From RGIG4608 sp051867875 (GTDB taxonomy: Bacteria > Bacillota > Clostridia > Oscillospirales > CAG-272), in NCBI GenBank assembly GCA_051867875.1, contig JBJDZG010000004.1, forward strand, positions 1-64,000: DNA of 64,000 nt, in the 5' to 3' direction. Within the stretch, counting starts at the first letter, position 1. Each line of letters begins with the position of its first letter. Below the pieces are notes generated by a model, which saw only the letters and a list, made by a program, of their open reading frames with translations, was not told where the DNA came from and did not search any database. This document shows, piece after piece, positions 1-9,135 of the stretch. The translations under genes were made by a program, and so were the position numbers.

Positions 1-1995
1 GTTGATAAACTCGGGGCGAAGGAAGCCTTCAAGCGCTTTCATCGTGCGAGCCTCTTCCATGGAAGTACTGTCGGACGAGCCAAATCCCGCTCTGCCCGAC
101 GAATTTGACGAGCCTGCGTTCGTTGTCATGACGAGAACGGTATTCTCGAAATTAATCGTTCTTCCCTGTGCGTCGGTTACGCGTCCGTCGTCAAGTATCT
201 GCAAAAGAATATTGAGCACGTCGGGGTGCGCCTTTTCTATCTCGTCGAAAAGTATGACGGAATACGGACGGCGGCGGATTTTTTCGGTGAGCTGACCTGC
301 CTCGTCGTAGCCCACGTATCCCGGAGGCGCTCCGATGATTTTTGATACGGAATGCTTCTCCATAAACTCGGACATATCGAGTCTTATGAGCGTTTCGGGA
401 GAGTGGAAAAGGTCGTTTGCAAGCTGTTTTACAAGCTCCGTTTTTCCAACTCCCGTAGGTCCTGCAAATATGAATGAAACTGGTTTTCTCTTATAGGAAA
501 TACCCGCACGGTTTCTCTTTATCGCACGGCAGATGGCGTTAACCGCTTTATCCTGACCGATAATATGGGTTTTAAGTCTTTCTTCAAGCTTATCTATCTG
601 CTCGTATTCGTTCGCGCTGACGGTGAGTGCGGGTACGCCCGTCCAGACCTCAACCACATCTGCAAGCTCGTTTGTCGAGAGCACTACGGGCTCGCTGTCC
701 CGCTCAAGCTCTTTAAGTTCAAGCGAGAGCTTCATCTCCTTGGATTTTACCTTTGCAATTTTTTCGTATGCGTCAGCGTTGTCGGGAGAGTCCACGGGCA
801 CGGCTTCAAGTGCTTCTCTCTGCTTTTTAAGGTCGAGAAGATTCTCCCTTATCTCTATGCTCTTATTGAGAAAGGCACTGTTAAGAGATAAGTTCGCCGC
901 CGCTTCGTCGAGCAAATCTATCGCCTTATCGGGAAGATATCTGTCGGTGATATATCTCTCGGAGAGCACTACTGCGCTCCGAAGTATCTCGTCGGGAATG
1001 ATTATGGAGTGGAACTCCTCGTAATAGTGCTTGATGCCCTTTAACATTTCGAGCGTTTCCTCAACAGAAGGCTCTTCTACCTTTACGGGCTGGAAACGGC
1101 GTTCGAGCGCGCTGTCTTTTTCAATATATTTGCGGTATTCGTTAAGAGTAGTAGCACCTATAACCTGAATTTCACCCCGCGAGAGTGCGGGTTTGAGCAT
1201 ATTCGCCGTGCTGACGCTTCCCTCACTGTTGCCTGCACCGACGATATTGTGTACCTCGTCAATTACGAGTATGATATTTCCCGCCTCCTTGACCTCTTTG
1301 AGAAGTCCTAAAAGCCTTGACTCATACTGACCTCTGAACTGCGTTCCCGCAACGAGTGCAGTGAGGTCGAGCAGGTGGAGCTCCTTGTTTTTAAGTCTGT
1401 AAGGAACCTCGCCTCTGACTATTTTCTGCGCGAGCGCTTCCGCTATCGCGGTCTTGCCGACGCCGGGCTCACCGATAAGGCAGGGGTTATTCTTCTGCCT
1501 TCTCGAAAGAATCTGAATAACTCTTGCAAGCTCTCTTTCTCTTCCGACTATCGAATCGAGTTTGCCCTCTCTCGCCTCGCGGTTGAGATTTTTACAGTAA
1601 GTATCAAGGAATTTATTGCTCTTTTCCTTCTTTTTATGGTCCGCGGACGCTTTCCCGCCCTCAACATTCGGAGCGTTATCGGGCTCCTTTGAGCCGAAGA
1701 GCTTTTGCAAATCAATGGCGGGAGTCGTAGCCTCATCGTCGTCGGTATCGTCGTCGAACGGCATGGGGAGTCCGTCCTCGCCGTCCATCATTCTTGCAAC
1801 CTCGTCCTCCATTCCCGCAAGGTCCTCGGAAGAAATTCCGAGCTTATTCATCATATCGCCAAGCATATTGTCAAGAGGAAGTCCGAGTTTCTTTGCACAC
1901 GTGATGCAAACGCCCTCGTTCTTCTTTTCGCCGTTTTCAAGCTTGGTTATAAACACAACTGCCATTCTTTTATGGCACCGTGAACACATTACCAT
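1..1995 (-). CDS. ClpE/ClpC-type Hsp100 ATPase, C-terminus cut by window edge
   Basis: AAA+ unfoldase that would feed substrates to ClpP in the cytoplasm. The 665 visible residues begin with a zinc-finger-like pair (CxxC at 4-7 and 30-33), then an acidic linker (about 60-125), a first AAA module (Walker A GEPGVGKT at 174-181), a short middle domain, and a second AAA module (GPTGVGKT near 510). It stops inside the window edge at the conserved LRPEFIN. The N-terminal Cys pair without the double Clp-N repeat is the ClpE arrangement (family knowledge). The chosen ATG has AGGAGG 6 nt upstream; a second ATG lies two codons in. It is the last visible gene of the ruvC-to-clp operon, 21 nt after a CvpA-like gene. 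No ctsR or mcsAB is adjacent. Confidence 0.88.
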   Translation of the reverse strand, partial: MVMCSRCHKRMAVVFITKLENGEKKNEGVCITCAKKLGLPLDNMLGDMMNKLGISSEDLAGMEDEVARMMDGEDGLPMPFDDDTDDDEATTPAIDLQKLFGSKEPDNAPNVEGGKASADHKKKEKSNKFLDTYCKNLNREAREGKLDSIVGRERELARVIQILSRRQKNNPCLIGEPGVGKTAIAEALAQKIVRGEVPYRLKNKELHLLDLTALVAGTQFRGQYESRLLGLLKEVKEAGNIILVIDEVHNIVGAGNSEGSVSTANMLKPALSRGEIQVIGATTLNEYRKYIEKDSALERRFQPVKVEEPSVEETLEMLKGIKHYYEEFHSIIIPDEILRSAVVLSERYITDRYLPDKAIDLLDEAAANLSLNSAFLNKSIEIRENLLDLKKQREALEAVPVDSPDNADAYEKIAKVKSKEMKLSLELKELERDSEPVVLSTNELADVVEVWTGVPALTVSANEYEQIDKLEERLKTHIIGQDKAVNAICRAIKRNRAGISYKRKPVSFIFAGPTGVGKTELVKQLANDLFHSPETLIRLDMSEFMEKHSVSKIIGAPPGYVGYDEAGQLTEKIRRRPYSVILFDEIEKAHPDVLNILLQILDDGRVTDAQGRTINFENTVLVMTTNAGSSNSSGRAGFGSSDSTSMEEARTMKALEGFLRPEFIN

Positions 1996-2016
1996 ACAGT
2001 ACCTCCTATGGACCGT

Positions 2017-2685
2017 TTAGTGTGTAAACAGTCCGTATTTGAAAATAAATCTTGAAATAAAGGAACTATCTATAAAATCTCTGCCGAAAATAAGCAGCAC
2101 AATGAAGATAGCTATACTTGCACCGATATAGCAGTTTGCAAGTCCCCAAACATAGCTGAAAATCTTATCCACCAATGATATACCGGGAAGGCGGAGAATT
2201 TTATCAATCACTTTTATAACTACCGTTAAGAGAATATACGCGAGTATGAAAGTTACGGTATAGGCGATGATTTTAGCCACCAAGGAAATCAAAAATCCTT
2301 CTACGGCGCCACCCATTTTCTGTGCCATTTCAACCGCGCTTCCGTTCAGCGATTCACAGTAATCGCCGAGCGATTCAACCGGCACTATATTTTTGACTAC
2401 GCCGGGCAAACTCGATATAAGAGCATCAAAATCAAAATTTCCCGCATTCGCTTCAACACGGGCTACCAACATAGGCGAGATTTTCCCGTGAAAAAGGTCA
2501 ATTACGAAAAGATTCTCGCATACTTCGACGAGGTATCCGCCGAGCGTGGCAGTTATGAGAATTACGAATATCATCTTCGTTCCGTTCATAAAGGTTCTCA
2601 TAAATCCCTGTTTAATTGAAATGTACATTATCGCGGCAACGAGGGCCACCATAAAAACGTCAAGCAGAATCGTATAAAAATTCAT
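2017..2685 (-). CDS. CvpA-like integral membrane protein
   Basis: About 222 residues with an N-terminal hydrophobic segment, a further pair of strongly hydrophobic segments in the middle, and one near the C-terminus. Its layout resembles the CvpA (colicin V production) family, whose molecular role is poorly defined. Three consecutive ATG codons (2691, 2688, 2685) follow GGAG; the third gives the best spacing (8 nt) and is used here, but 2691 cannot be excluded. It sits between a DUF5711-like gene and the ClpE-like gene with short spacers, so it is co-transcribed. The family call rests on topology and is moderate. Confidence 0.65.
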   Translation of the reverse strand: MNFYTILLDVFMVALVAAIMYISIKQGFMRTFMNGTKMIFVILITATLGGYLVEVCENLFVIDLFHGKISPMLVARVEANAGNFDFDALISSLPGVVKNIVPVESLGDYCESLNGSAVEMAQKMGGAVEGFLISLVAKIIAYTVTFILAYILLTVVIKVIDKILRLPGISLVDKIFSYVWGLANCYIGASIAIFIVLLIFGRDFIDSSFISRFIFKYGLFTH

Positions 2686-2710
2686 CATCATATCTCCTTT
2701 ATTATTTTAT

Positions 2711-3931
2711 TTATTTGCCGAATGTCAAAAATTTTGCGTATGAGCTGTTGCAGGCAAGCAGCGTATCCGAGTCGCACGCCAAAATCTTAAAGTCCGTCGC
2801 CGCAAGCTCTATTTTATCCGAGGTGCCGAAGGCTATATTCACTCGTTCAAACAAACCGAGCTTTTGAAGAAAAATATATCCGCAGGACACCTGCATATCG
2901 AGCACGCGCTCGGGTGAGCTTATTTTTTTATCAATCTTGCCGTATTTATTAATCAACACGATTTGCGTGTTCGAGAAGTCCTCCGAGAGATGCGCTACGG
3001 CAATATTATCATCTCCAAAAGAATGGAGATATATTTCCCTCTGTGCTGAATATTCGCCGAGGAGCTTTAATTTATCGGAAAAGACGTTAACTCCTCCGGC
3101 ACCCACGGCACAGATATTCCCGTTATCAAAAAATTCAAGCGAATAAGGCACTCCCGAAAAGGTAAGCTCCGCGCTTTCATAAGAGTCGCTGCCGATTTTA
3201 TAAACTCTTATCTCGCCCGAAAGGCTATCACCTGCGGTATCCGTCAACACTACTGCCATCTTTTTTCCGTCGGCGGAAAGTGCAAGCGCGCTCACTCTGC
3301 CCGAAGAATAATTATAGTCGCAGTCCGTGCCGTTTATGCCGTAAACTTTTACGCACGAGCGGTAGTCCGCGCTTCCCGTGATAAGTGCAAACGTTCCGTT
3401 ATCCGCGATATCCGCTCCGTATATCGGGTATTCAAGTGAGCCGTCGCGGAGTTTTGAAAACGAATTGTAAAGTGAAAATTGCTTACCGCCGACATCGCAG
3501 AGCAGAATATATCTGCCCGACGGCGTAAGCACGGGATTTCCGTAGCTGTGATTTGAGGAAAAGAGTTCCTTGCCCGACGCGGAGAAAAGTTCAAGCTTTT
3601 CCCTGCTCGCAACGGCAAGACCGCCTCGGTAGAGCGCAAAGCTCTGTGAATTTCCCGCGTTGTAGGTTATCGTATCGTGCACACTCCTTACGTACTCGTC
3701 GGCAAGTTTCAAATCCTTTGTAAGATAGTAAAGCTTACTGTATGAAAGACTGCCCGACATGACGAGCGAGGCAAGAGCCAGTACCAAGAGCACGCAGAGT
3801 ATTCTTTTAATATACGCGTATCTGTAACTGACCTTTGCGTAATAGACGTCCGTTTTTGCGTCGCAATCTTTTTTTACGGAGTTCGGGTCGTATTTGATTT
3901 TACTTATGATATCATTCAAGTCAAATGCCAC
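2711..3931 (-). CDS. DUF5711-like membrane-anchored beta-propeller-type protein
   Basis: 406 residues. A short cytoplasmic N-terminus is followed by one transmembrane helix (about 42-62, LCVLLVLALASLVMSG) and a long extracytoplasmic part. That part has repeated aromatic- and glycine-rich beta-strand patterns like a WD40/PQQ-type propeller. This architecture matches the clostridial DUF5711 family of unknown function. GTG start, preceded by AAGGAG at 8 nt. It lies between truA and the CvpA-like gene in the same operon. No catalytic residues can be recognised; a sensing or envelope-scaffold role would be a guess. Confidence 0.65.
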   Translation of the reverse strand: MAFDLNDIISKIKYDPNSVKKDCDAKTDVYYAKVSYRYAYIKRILCVLLVLALASLVMSGSLSYSKLYYLTKDLKLADEYVRSVHDTITYNAGNSQSFALYRGGLAVASREKLELFSASGKELFSSNHSYGNPVLTPSGRYILLCDVGGKQFSLYNSFSKLRDGSLEYPIYGADIADNGTFALITGSADYRSCVKVYGINGTDCDYNYSSGRVSALALSADGKKMAVVLTDTAGDSLSGEIRVYKIGSDSYESAELTFSGVPYSLEFFDNGNICAVGAGGVNVFSDKLKLLGEYSAQREIYLHSFGDDNIAVAHLSEDFSNTQIVLINKYGKIDKKISSPERVLDMQVSCGYIFLQKLGLFERVNIAFGTSDKIELAATDFKILACDSDTLLACNSSYAKFLTFGK

Positions 3932-3952
3932 TACCGATTCTCCTTTCAGTAT

Positions 3953-4711
3953 TTAATATTCCACTTTATTGAGGTATAATCCGCAGGCGGGAACGGTGAT
4001 TCCCGCATTTTTTCTGTTTTTGCTATCGATTATTCTGTCCATATCCGACGGCTCGGCTTTGCCTTGAGCCACGAGAAGCAAGGTTCCGCACATAATCCTG
4101 ACCATATTGTAAAGAAATCCGTCGGCACTCACGCGAAAGACGACGAAATCGCCGTCGCGCAAAACCTCTGCGTCCTTTACCTCTCTCGTCGTATCGACGA
4201 TTTTAGAGCCCTGTGCCATAAACGAGCAGAAATCGTGCTTACCGCAAAAATGCTTTGCCGCTTCGTTCATTTTGGCGATTGTGTCATCACTGAAAACTTG
4301 CGGTATGTGATATGCCCTGTCCGTAACGAAGGGATTTTTTATCGGGGAGTTCCAGATTTTATAGATATATTCCTTTGATTTCACGCAGTATCTCGGGTGA
4401 AACGTACTCTCAACCGTTTCGGCGTGAAAAACGGAAATATCGTCGGGAAGCACGGAGTTAAATGCAAGCGGGACGGACTCCATGGGTATGGTGCAGTCGA
4501 GCTCATTCTCGCCCTTTTTGGATATGCAGACGCAAAACTCGTTTGCGTGAACTCCGCTGTCCGTTCTGCTGCAACCGACGATGTCGCACTCAAAACCGAA
4601 TATCTTTGCGGAAGCCTCGTTCAGCTTCTGCTGAACGGTTGGTTTATCCGGCTGAACCTGATAGCCGTTATAATTTGAGCCGAGAAAGCTTATTTTAAGC
4701 AATAATTTCAT
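3953..4711 (-). CDS. truA: tRNA pseudouridine(38-40) synthase TruA
   Basis: Converts uridines 38-40 of the tRNA anticodon stem-loop to pseudouridine. The 252 residues match the usual length, and the catalytic Asp is D51 in the CSRTDSG motif. The chosen ATG at 4711 has GAGGGGG 5 nt upstream. An open frame runs further upstream to 4876, but that extension overlaps ecfT, lacks an SD and is not family-like. truA follows ecfT by 14 nt, the conserved ecfA1-ecfA2-ecfT-truA order of Firmicutes. Confidence 0.95.
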   Translation of the reverse strand: MKLLLKISFLGSNYNGYQVQPDKPTVQQKLNEASAKIFGFECDIVGCSRTDSGVHANEFCVCISKKGENELDCTIPMESVPLAFNSVLPDDISVFHAETVESTFHPRYCVKSKEYIYKIWNSPIKNPFVTDRAYHIPQVFSDDTIAKMNEAAKHFCGKHDFCSFMAQGSKIVDTTREVKDAEVLRDGDFVVFRVSADGFLYNMVRIMCGTLLLVAQGKAEPSDMDRIIDSKNRKNAGITVPACGLYLNKVEY

Positions 4712-4725
4712 ATTTACCCCCTCTA

Positions 4726-5550
4726 TTAAAAAGGAAGGTAGGGCGACACGAAAATATTTATGCAGATGACTGCCGCGCCAAAAGCCACGACAAGCGTTAT
4801 GGCGACGATATCGCGTGCACTGCATTTGAGTATCTTCATTCTCGTTCTGCCCTCTCCCCCTCTGTAACATCGGCATTCCATAGCGGTAGCCAAGTCAAGA
4901 GCGTGGCGAATTGACGAGGAAAAAAGCGGTATGAGAATCGGTATAAGCGCCTTCGCTCTGTCGAGAAGCGAGCCGTTTGTAAAATCTGCGCCCCTCGCCT
5001 TCTGCGCGCTCATTATCTTCTCCGCTTCTTCCATAAGCGTGGGGATAAAGCGAAGCGCGATAGTCATAATCATTGCGAAGTCGTGTACGGGAAGCCCTAT
5101 TTTTTTCATAGGAGAAAGAAGTCTTTCTATACCGTCCGTCAGTGCTATCGGTGTCGTAGTATAGGTCAGCAGCACCGTGCTTCCCACGATAAGAACGAAT
5201 ATCCTTATGATGAGGAAAACGGCGTTGATTAAACCCTCGCGGTAGACCGTGAAAATCCGGAAATCAACGAGCGGTTCACCCTCCCCCGTAGTCCAGAAAA
5301 TATTTATCAGCGCGGTGAACGAGATGATGAATACTATCGATTTTACGGAGCGCAGCACTATTTTTATCGGTATATTCGAGAGCAATATGAGGACTATTGC
5401 GGAGAGCAGAAGAATCGCCATTGAGAGTGCATTTGAGCACAAAAACACTATCACGATATAGAGTATAGCAAGCACTATCTTCACTCTCGGGTCAAGTCTG
5501 TGTATCGGGGAATCGACAGAATAATACTGTCCGAGTGTTATATTCTTCAT
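4726..5550 (-). CDS. ecfT: Energy-coupling factor transporter transmembrane protein EcfT
   Basis: Membrane scaffold of ECF-type vitamin/metal importers; it transmits ATP hydrolysis by EcfA1/A2 to exchangeable substrate-binding S components. The 274 residues contain several hydrophobic helices and two cytoplasmic coupling motifs: ARG at 185-187 and, instead of a second ARG, CRC at 226-228 followed by YRGGEGRT. It lies between ecfA2 and truA. No S component is next to it, so this is a group II (shared) ECF module. The SD is weak and distant (AAAGG about 14 nt from ATG). Confidence 0.93.
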   Translation of the reverse strand: MKNITLGQYYSVDSPIHRLDPRVKIVLAILYIVIVFLCSNALSMAILLLSAIVLILLSNIPIKIVLRSVKSIVFIISFTALINIFWTTGEGEPLVDFRIFTVYREGLINAVFLIIRIFVLIVGSTVLLTYTTTPIALTDGIERLLSPMKKIGLPVHDFAMIMTIALRFIPTLMEEAEKIMSAQKARGADFTNGSLLDRAKALIPILIPLFSSSIRHALDLATAMECRCYRGGEGRTRMKILKCSARDIVAITLVVAFGAAVICINIFVSPYLPF

Positions 5551-5567
5551 TTAAGTTACTAAACCTT

Positions 5568-6422
5568 TCAGCTTTTGGCAAAGAGCCGTGCAATCTCCGT
5601 GAGCGCACGCTCCTCTGTGTAAATTCCGTTATTAACCTTAATGCCGAGTGCATTGAGCTCGTGCATAAGCAGAGTTATCTGAGGTACTGCAAGACCGATG
5701 CTCTCGAGCATCTCGCTCTCGGCAAAAACCTCGTCGCGCGTGCCGTGGAGCACTACTTCGCCGTCCTTTAAGACGATGAGCTTATCGCAAAGACGCGCCA
5801 TATCTTCCATACTGTGACTGACGATAATTACCGTCGCACCCGTTTTTTCTCTGTATCTGAAAACTCCGTCGAGTATCATATCGCGTCCGAGAGGGTCAAG
5901 TCCTGCCGCGGGCTCGTCGAGCACGAGCACCTCGGGGCGCATGGCGATAACTCCCGCTATCGCTACTCTTCTCTTCTGTCCGCCCGAAAGGTCAAAAGGA
6001 CTTTGGGACAGTATCTCGGGGGGCAGTCCTACGAAGTCGATAGCCTCGCGGATACGCTTCTTTATCTCGTTTTCATCAAGTCCCATATTCTTGGGACCGA
6101 AGGCTATATCCTTTTCAACCGTTTCTTCAAAGAGCTGATATTCGGGGTACTGCATAACGAGTCCCACTCTAAAACGCACCTTGCCTATCTCTTTGGGATT
6201 TTCCCAAATGTCCTTGCCGTCAAGCAGAACTCTGCCGCTCGTGGGGGTTGAAAGACCGTTGAGAAGCTGAAGCATAGTGCTCTTACCCGAACCCGTATGA
6301 CCGATAAGTCCCGTTATCGTGCCTTCTTCTATTTCGATATTTATATTTTTAAGAGCCTCTTTGCTGTATGCCGTCCCTTTTCCGTAGAAGAAGGATATGT
6401 CTTCAAGTTTTATCTTAGCCAT
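5568..6422 (-). CDS. ecfA2: ECF transporter ATPase EcfA2
   Basis: Second ATP-binding subunit of the ECF module. Of 284 residues: Walker A GHTGSGKST at 41-49, Q-loop Gln91, signature LSGGQ at 145-149, Walker B ending in E170, and switch His203. Its start overlaps the end of ecfA1 by 8 nt, suggesting translational coupling and equal amounts of the two ATPases, which form a heterodimer. The C-terminal about 60 residues are the extra domain typical of EcfA proteins. Confidence 0.94.
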   Translation of the reverse strand: MAKIKLEDISFFYGKGTAYSKEALKNINIEIEEGTITGLIGHTGSGKSTMLQLLNGLSTPTSGRVLLDGKDIWENPKEIGKVRFRVGLVMQYPEYQLFEETVEKDIAFGPKNMGLDENEIKKRIREAIDFVGLPPEILSQSPFDLSGGQKRRVAIAGVIAMRPEVLVLDEPAAGLDPLGRDMILDGVFRYREKTGATVIIVSHSMEDMARLCDKLIVLKDGEVVLHGTRDEVFAESEMLESIGLAVPQITLLMHELNALGIKVNNGIYTEERALTEIARLFAKS

Positions 6423-7287
6423 TCTTCTTTTTAAGCGCGCCCTCTATCGCCCTCGCACACAGTGCGGGCGTGTGGCACTCTCCTTCGATTTCTATTCCTT
6501 TTTCTTTTAAGTGATGAACGAGAGAAACGCACTGCGGTACGTCAAGCGAGCAGGCGCTGAGCTTTTCGCGCTCCGAGAAAACCTCTGCGGGCGTGCCGTC
6601 CATAATTATCTCTCCGTCGCTGAGCACGACTATTCTGTTGGCTCTTGCCGCCTCGTCCATATAGTGAGTTATCATTATTATCGTGATGCCCTTTTCTCTG
6701 TTGAGTTTCTCAACAGTATTCATTATCTCGCGTCTGCCTATGGGGTCGAGCATGGCGGTAGATTCGTCAAATATCATACAGTCAGGCTCCATGGCGAGTA
6801 TTCCCGCTATGGCTATTCTCTGCTTCTGACCGCCCGAAAGTCTTGCGGGTTCTGCCTTTGAGTATTCTCCCATGCCGACGGTTGCGAGCGCGTCGTAAAC
6901 TCTTTTGCGTATTTCCGTGGGCTCTATTCCGAGATTTTCGGGTCCGAACGCGACGTCGTCCTCAACTATCGTTGCTACGAGCTGATTGTCGGGATTCTGG
7001 AATACCATTCCGACCTTTTTGCGAAGAGCAAAAACGTCCTCCTCGGTCATATCGGGGTCGGTAATATCCTTGCCATCAATGTATATTTTGCCCGATGTGG
7101 GTTCAAGAATCATATTGAGCAGCTTTGCAAGCGTGCTTTTGCCCGAGCCGTTGTGTCCGAGCACGGCGAGGTACTCTCCCTTTTTTATATCAAGGGAGAT
7201 ATTTTTGAGCACGGGGATACCCTCGCCCTCTTCCTCGACGTAAGCACAGCTCATATTTTCTATTTTGATATAAGAATCAGAATTCAC
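6415..7287 (-). CDS. ecfA1: ECF transporter ATPase EcfA1
   Basis: First ATPase of the ECF module, 290 residues: Walker A GHNGSGKST at 44-52, Q97 in the Q-loop, LSGGQ at 150-154, Walker B with E175 (FDES rather than FDEP), and switch His208. The start is a GTG at 7287 with AAGGA about 11 nt upstream; the next in-frame ATG (7254) lacks an SD and would remove the first beta-strand. It follows the methyltransferase gene by 36 nt in the same operon. Confidence 0.93.
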   Translation of the reverse strand: MNSDSYIKIENMSCAYVEEEGEGIPVLKNISLDIKKGEYLAVLGHNGSGKSTLAKLLNMILEPTSGKIYIDGKDITDPDMTEEDVFALRKKVGMVFQNPDNQLVATIVEDDVAFGPENLGIEPTEIRKRVYDALATVGMGEYSKAEPARLSGGQKQRIAIAGILAMEPDCMIFDESTAMLDPIGRREIMNTVEKLNREKGITIIMITHYMDEAARANRIVVLSDGEIIMDGTPAEVFSEREKLSACSLDVPQCVSLVHHLKEKGIEIEGECHTPALCARAIEGALKKKNG

Positions 7288-7323
7288 CTTTGCGAATTTC
7301 CTTTCCCATGTTTTTCGTATTTT

Positions 7324-8187
7324 TTATTTTTCCTGCCACCTTGCGCTCGCACCGCAGGGCATAAAGCTTCCCGTATATTTTACGGGGAGAGCTATCTCGC
7401 CGGCCTCGCAATGCCCGCCGTATTTTTTGCAGATACGCAAGTCAACTATATATCTCATGGTGAGCGGAGAAAGCCCCGTCGTATAAGAGTTTATAAGGAA
7501 AAAGAGAGGTTTGTCCGAGAGCACCTGCGCGGTGAGTGCAACGAGCTCGTCAATGCTGTCCTCTATCTTCCAGACCTCGCCCGAGGGTCCTCTGCCGTAA
7601 GAGGGCGGGTCCATGATTATCGCGTCGTATTTATTTCCGCGTCTTATCTCACGCTCGACGAACTTTTTGCAGTCGTCAACTATATATCTTATTGGGGCAT
7701 TTTCAAGTCCCGAAAGCTTCGCGTTTTCCTTTGCCTGGGCGACCATTCCCTTGGACGCGTCAACGTGGCAGACGGACGCACCCGCCTTTGCCGCCGCGAC
7801 GGTGGCACCGCCCGTATACGCAAAGAGGTTGAGCACCTTAATGGGTCTTCCCGCTTCCTTTATGAGAGATGAGAACCAGTCCCAGTTTGCCGCTTGCTCG
7901 GGAAAAAGTCCCGTATGCTTAAAGCCCATGGGACGAAGAACAAATCCGAGTTCGCCGTAGCCTATCGACCACTCCTCGGGAAGATTTTTCTTAACCCAGC
8001 TTCCTCCGCCCGAATTTGAACGGCGGTATATACCGTCCGCTCTCTTCCACTCGGGAGCTTTCCTCTCGCCGTGCCAGATTATCTGCGGGTCGGGGCGGAT
8101 AAGTATGTATTTCCCCCATCTTTCAAGACGCTCTCCGTCGGATGCGTCAAGGAGCCGGTAGTCCTTCCAGTTGTTTGCACTCCACAT
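7324..8187 (-). CDS. Class I SAM-dependent methyltransferase, RlmI/RlmK-like (rRNA)
   Basis: 287 residues. A beta-rich N-terminal part (about 1-95) precedes a Rossmann methyltransferase fold with SAM motif I LNLFAYTGGATV (about 119-130) and catalytic motif IV MDPPSYGRG. This fits COG1092 23S rRNA methyltransferases (RlmI or RlmK type), but it lacks the N-terminal PUA domain of full RlmI. The modified base cannot be told from sequence. The start lies next to the ruvC stop, so the two genes are translationally coupled. Confidence 0.75.
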   Translation of the reverse strand: MWSANNWKDYRLLDASDGERLERWGKYILIRPDPQIIWHGERKAPEWKRADGIYRRSNSGGGSWVKKNLPEEWSIGYGELGFVLRPMGFKHTGLFPEQAANWDWFSSLIKEAGRPIKVLNLFAYTGGATVAAAKAGASVCHVDASKGMVAQAKENAKLSGLENAPIRYIVDDCKKFVEREIRRGNKYDAIIMDPPSYGRGPSGEVWKIEDSIDELVALTAQVLSDKPLFFLINSYTTGLSPLTMRYIVDLRICKKYGGHCEAGEIALPVKYTGSFMPCGASARWQEK

Positions 8188-8188
8188 A

Positions 8189-8710
8189 TCAGTAAACCTT
8201 TCCGTAAGTCTGCTTTTTATTGTAGTATTTTGAAATTCTCGATGAGCCCGCGTGAGCGTGGCATATAGCTATCGCCAGCGCGTCCGCGGCGTCGTCGGGG
8301 CATATTTTTTCCTTGATATTAAGGAACATTTGCACCATCGAGATGACCTGATTTTTCTCGGCGCGTCCGTAACCGACCACGCTCTGCTTGACCTGGAGAG
8401 GAGTGTATTCAAATATCTCCACTCCGCAAAGCTCGGCGCAAAGCAGTATTACCCCTCTCGCCTCGGCTACGGATATACCCGTTTTTTGGTTGGTATTCCA
8501 AAAGAGCTCCTCGACAGCCATAGCCTCGGGCTTGTACTTCTCGATTATATCCTTAAGCTCGCGGTATATCGTGGCAAGGCGTTTTTCCGTATCCGTGTGA
8601 GCGGGCGTACGGATAACCCCGTAATCAAGCGTGCGGAATTTTGAACCGCTGTATTCAATTACTCCAAAACCCACTATGGCAACGCCCGGGTCTATTCCGA
8701 GAATTATCAT
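8189..8710 (-). CDS. ruvC: Holliday junction resolvase RuvC
   Basis: Endonuclease that cuts Holliday junctions together with RuvAB. The 173 residues carry the acidic catalytic set: D7 in GIDPG, E67, D140 and D143 in the DDAADALA motif. AAAGGA lies 7 nt before the ATG. It is the first gene of the minus-strand operon and has its own promoter in the 200-bp divergent region. ruvA and ruvB lie on the other side of that region on the plus strand, separated from it by DUF951 and yfhO. Confidence 0.96.
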   Translation of the reverse strand: MIILGIDPGVAIVGFGVIEYSGSKFRTLDYGVIRTPAHTDTEKRLATIYRELKDIIEKYKPEAMAVEELFWNTNQKTGISVAEARGVILLCAELCGVEIFEYTPLQVKQSVVGYGRAEKNQVISMVQMFLNIKEKICPDDAADALAIAICHAHAGSSRISKYYNKKQTYGKVY

Positions 8711-8758
8711 TCAGTTATCCTTTCCGTCCCTTTTTGGCACACATTTTATCAATTTATC

Positions 8759-8787
8759 ATTATAGCACAAATTATCCTAAAAGTCAA
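8759..8787 (-). promoter_or_regulatory. Promoter of the ruvC operon
   Basis: Read on the minus strand: -35 TTGACT (8782-8787), 17-bp spacer, -10 TATAAT (8759-8764). It lies about 50 nt before the ruvC start and diverges from the DUF951 promoter. Confidence 0.75.
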
Positions 8788-8842
8788 ATGTTTTTAGATG
8801 TATTAAATAATAATATTATTTGAAATTTATGTGAATTTACCA

Positions 8843-8871
8843 TTTACTTGGGGAGAATTTTGTGATACAAT
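8843..8871 (+). promoter_or_regulatory. Probable promoter of DUF951-yfhO-ruvAB
   Basis: -35-like TTTACT (8843-8848), 17-bp spacer, -10 TACAAT (8866-8871), about 40 nt before the DUF951 start. The -35 is weak, so the exact promoter is less certain than the divergent one. Confidence 0.55.
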
Positions 8872-8910
8872 AAATACGTATATGATTTTTTGTCTTTTGG
8901 GAGTAGTTTT

Positions 8911-9117
8911 ATGAAAATTATAAAGCTCTTTGTCGGCGATATCGTCGAGATGAAAAAAAACCACCCCTGCGGCGGTAACACGTTCAAAATACTGCGTGTG
9001 GGAAGCGACGTCAGAGTAATCTGCCTTTCCTGCTCACGGGATATGACACTTGACAGAGTTAAATTTGAGAAATCGATAAAAAAATTCGTCGTTTCGCACG
9101 ACAGCGAAAGTCTGTGA
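8911..9117 (+). CDS. DUF951 small protein
   Basis: 68 residues of the small beta-barrel-like DUF951 family. The hallmark is a VGDIV start, a KKxHPCG motif near residue 15-21, and a later CLSCSRD pair. Conserved cysteines suggest metal or nucleic-acid binding, but the function is unknown. The ATG at 8911 has GGGAG 7 nt upstream; a TTG further up (8890) lacks an SD. In many Firmicutes the gene accompanies ychF or rpsF; here it leads the yfhO-ruvAB operon. Confidence 0.85.
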   Translation: MKIIKLFVGDIVEMKKNHPCGGNTFKILRVGSDVRVICLSCSRDMTLDRVKFEKSIKKFVVSHDSESL

Positions 9118-9135
9118 GGTTAGAAGAAAAGAAAA

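Noticed and set aside
4712..4876. N-terminal extension of TruA
   Set aside because: It overlaps ecfT and has no SD; the start at 4711 has a strong SD and the family N-terminus.
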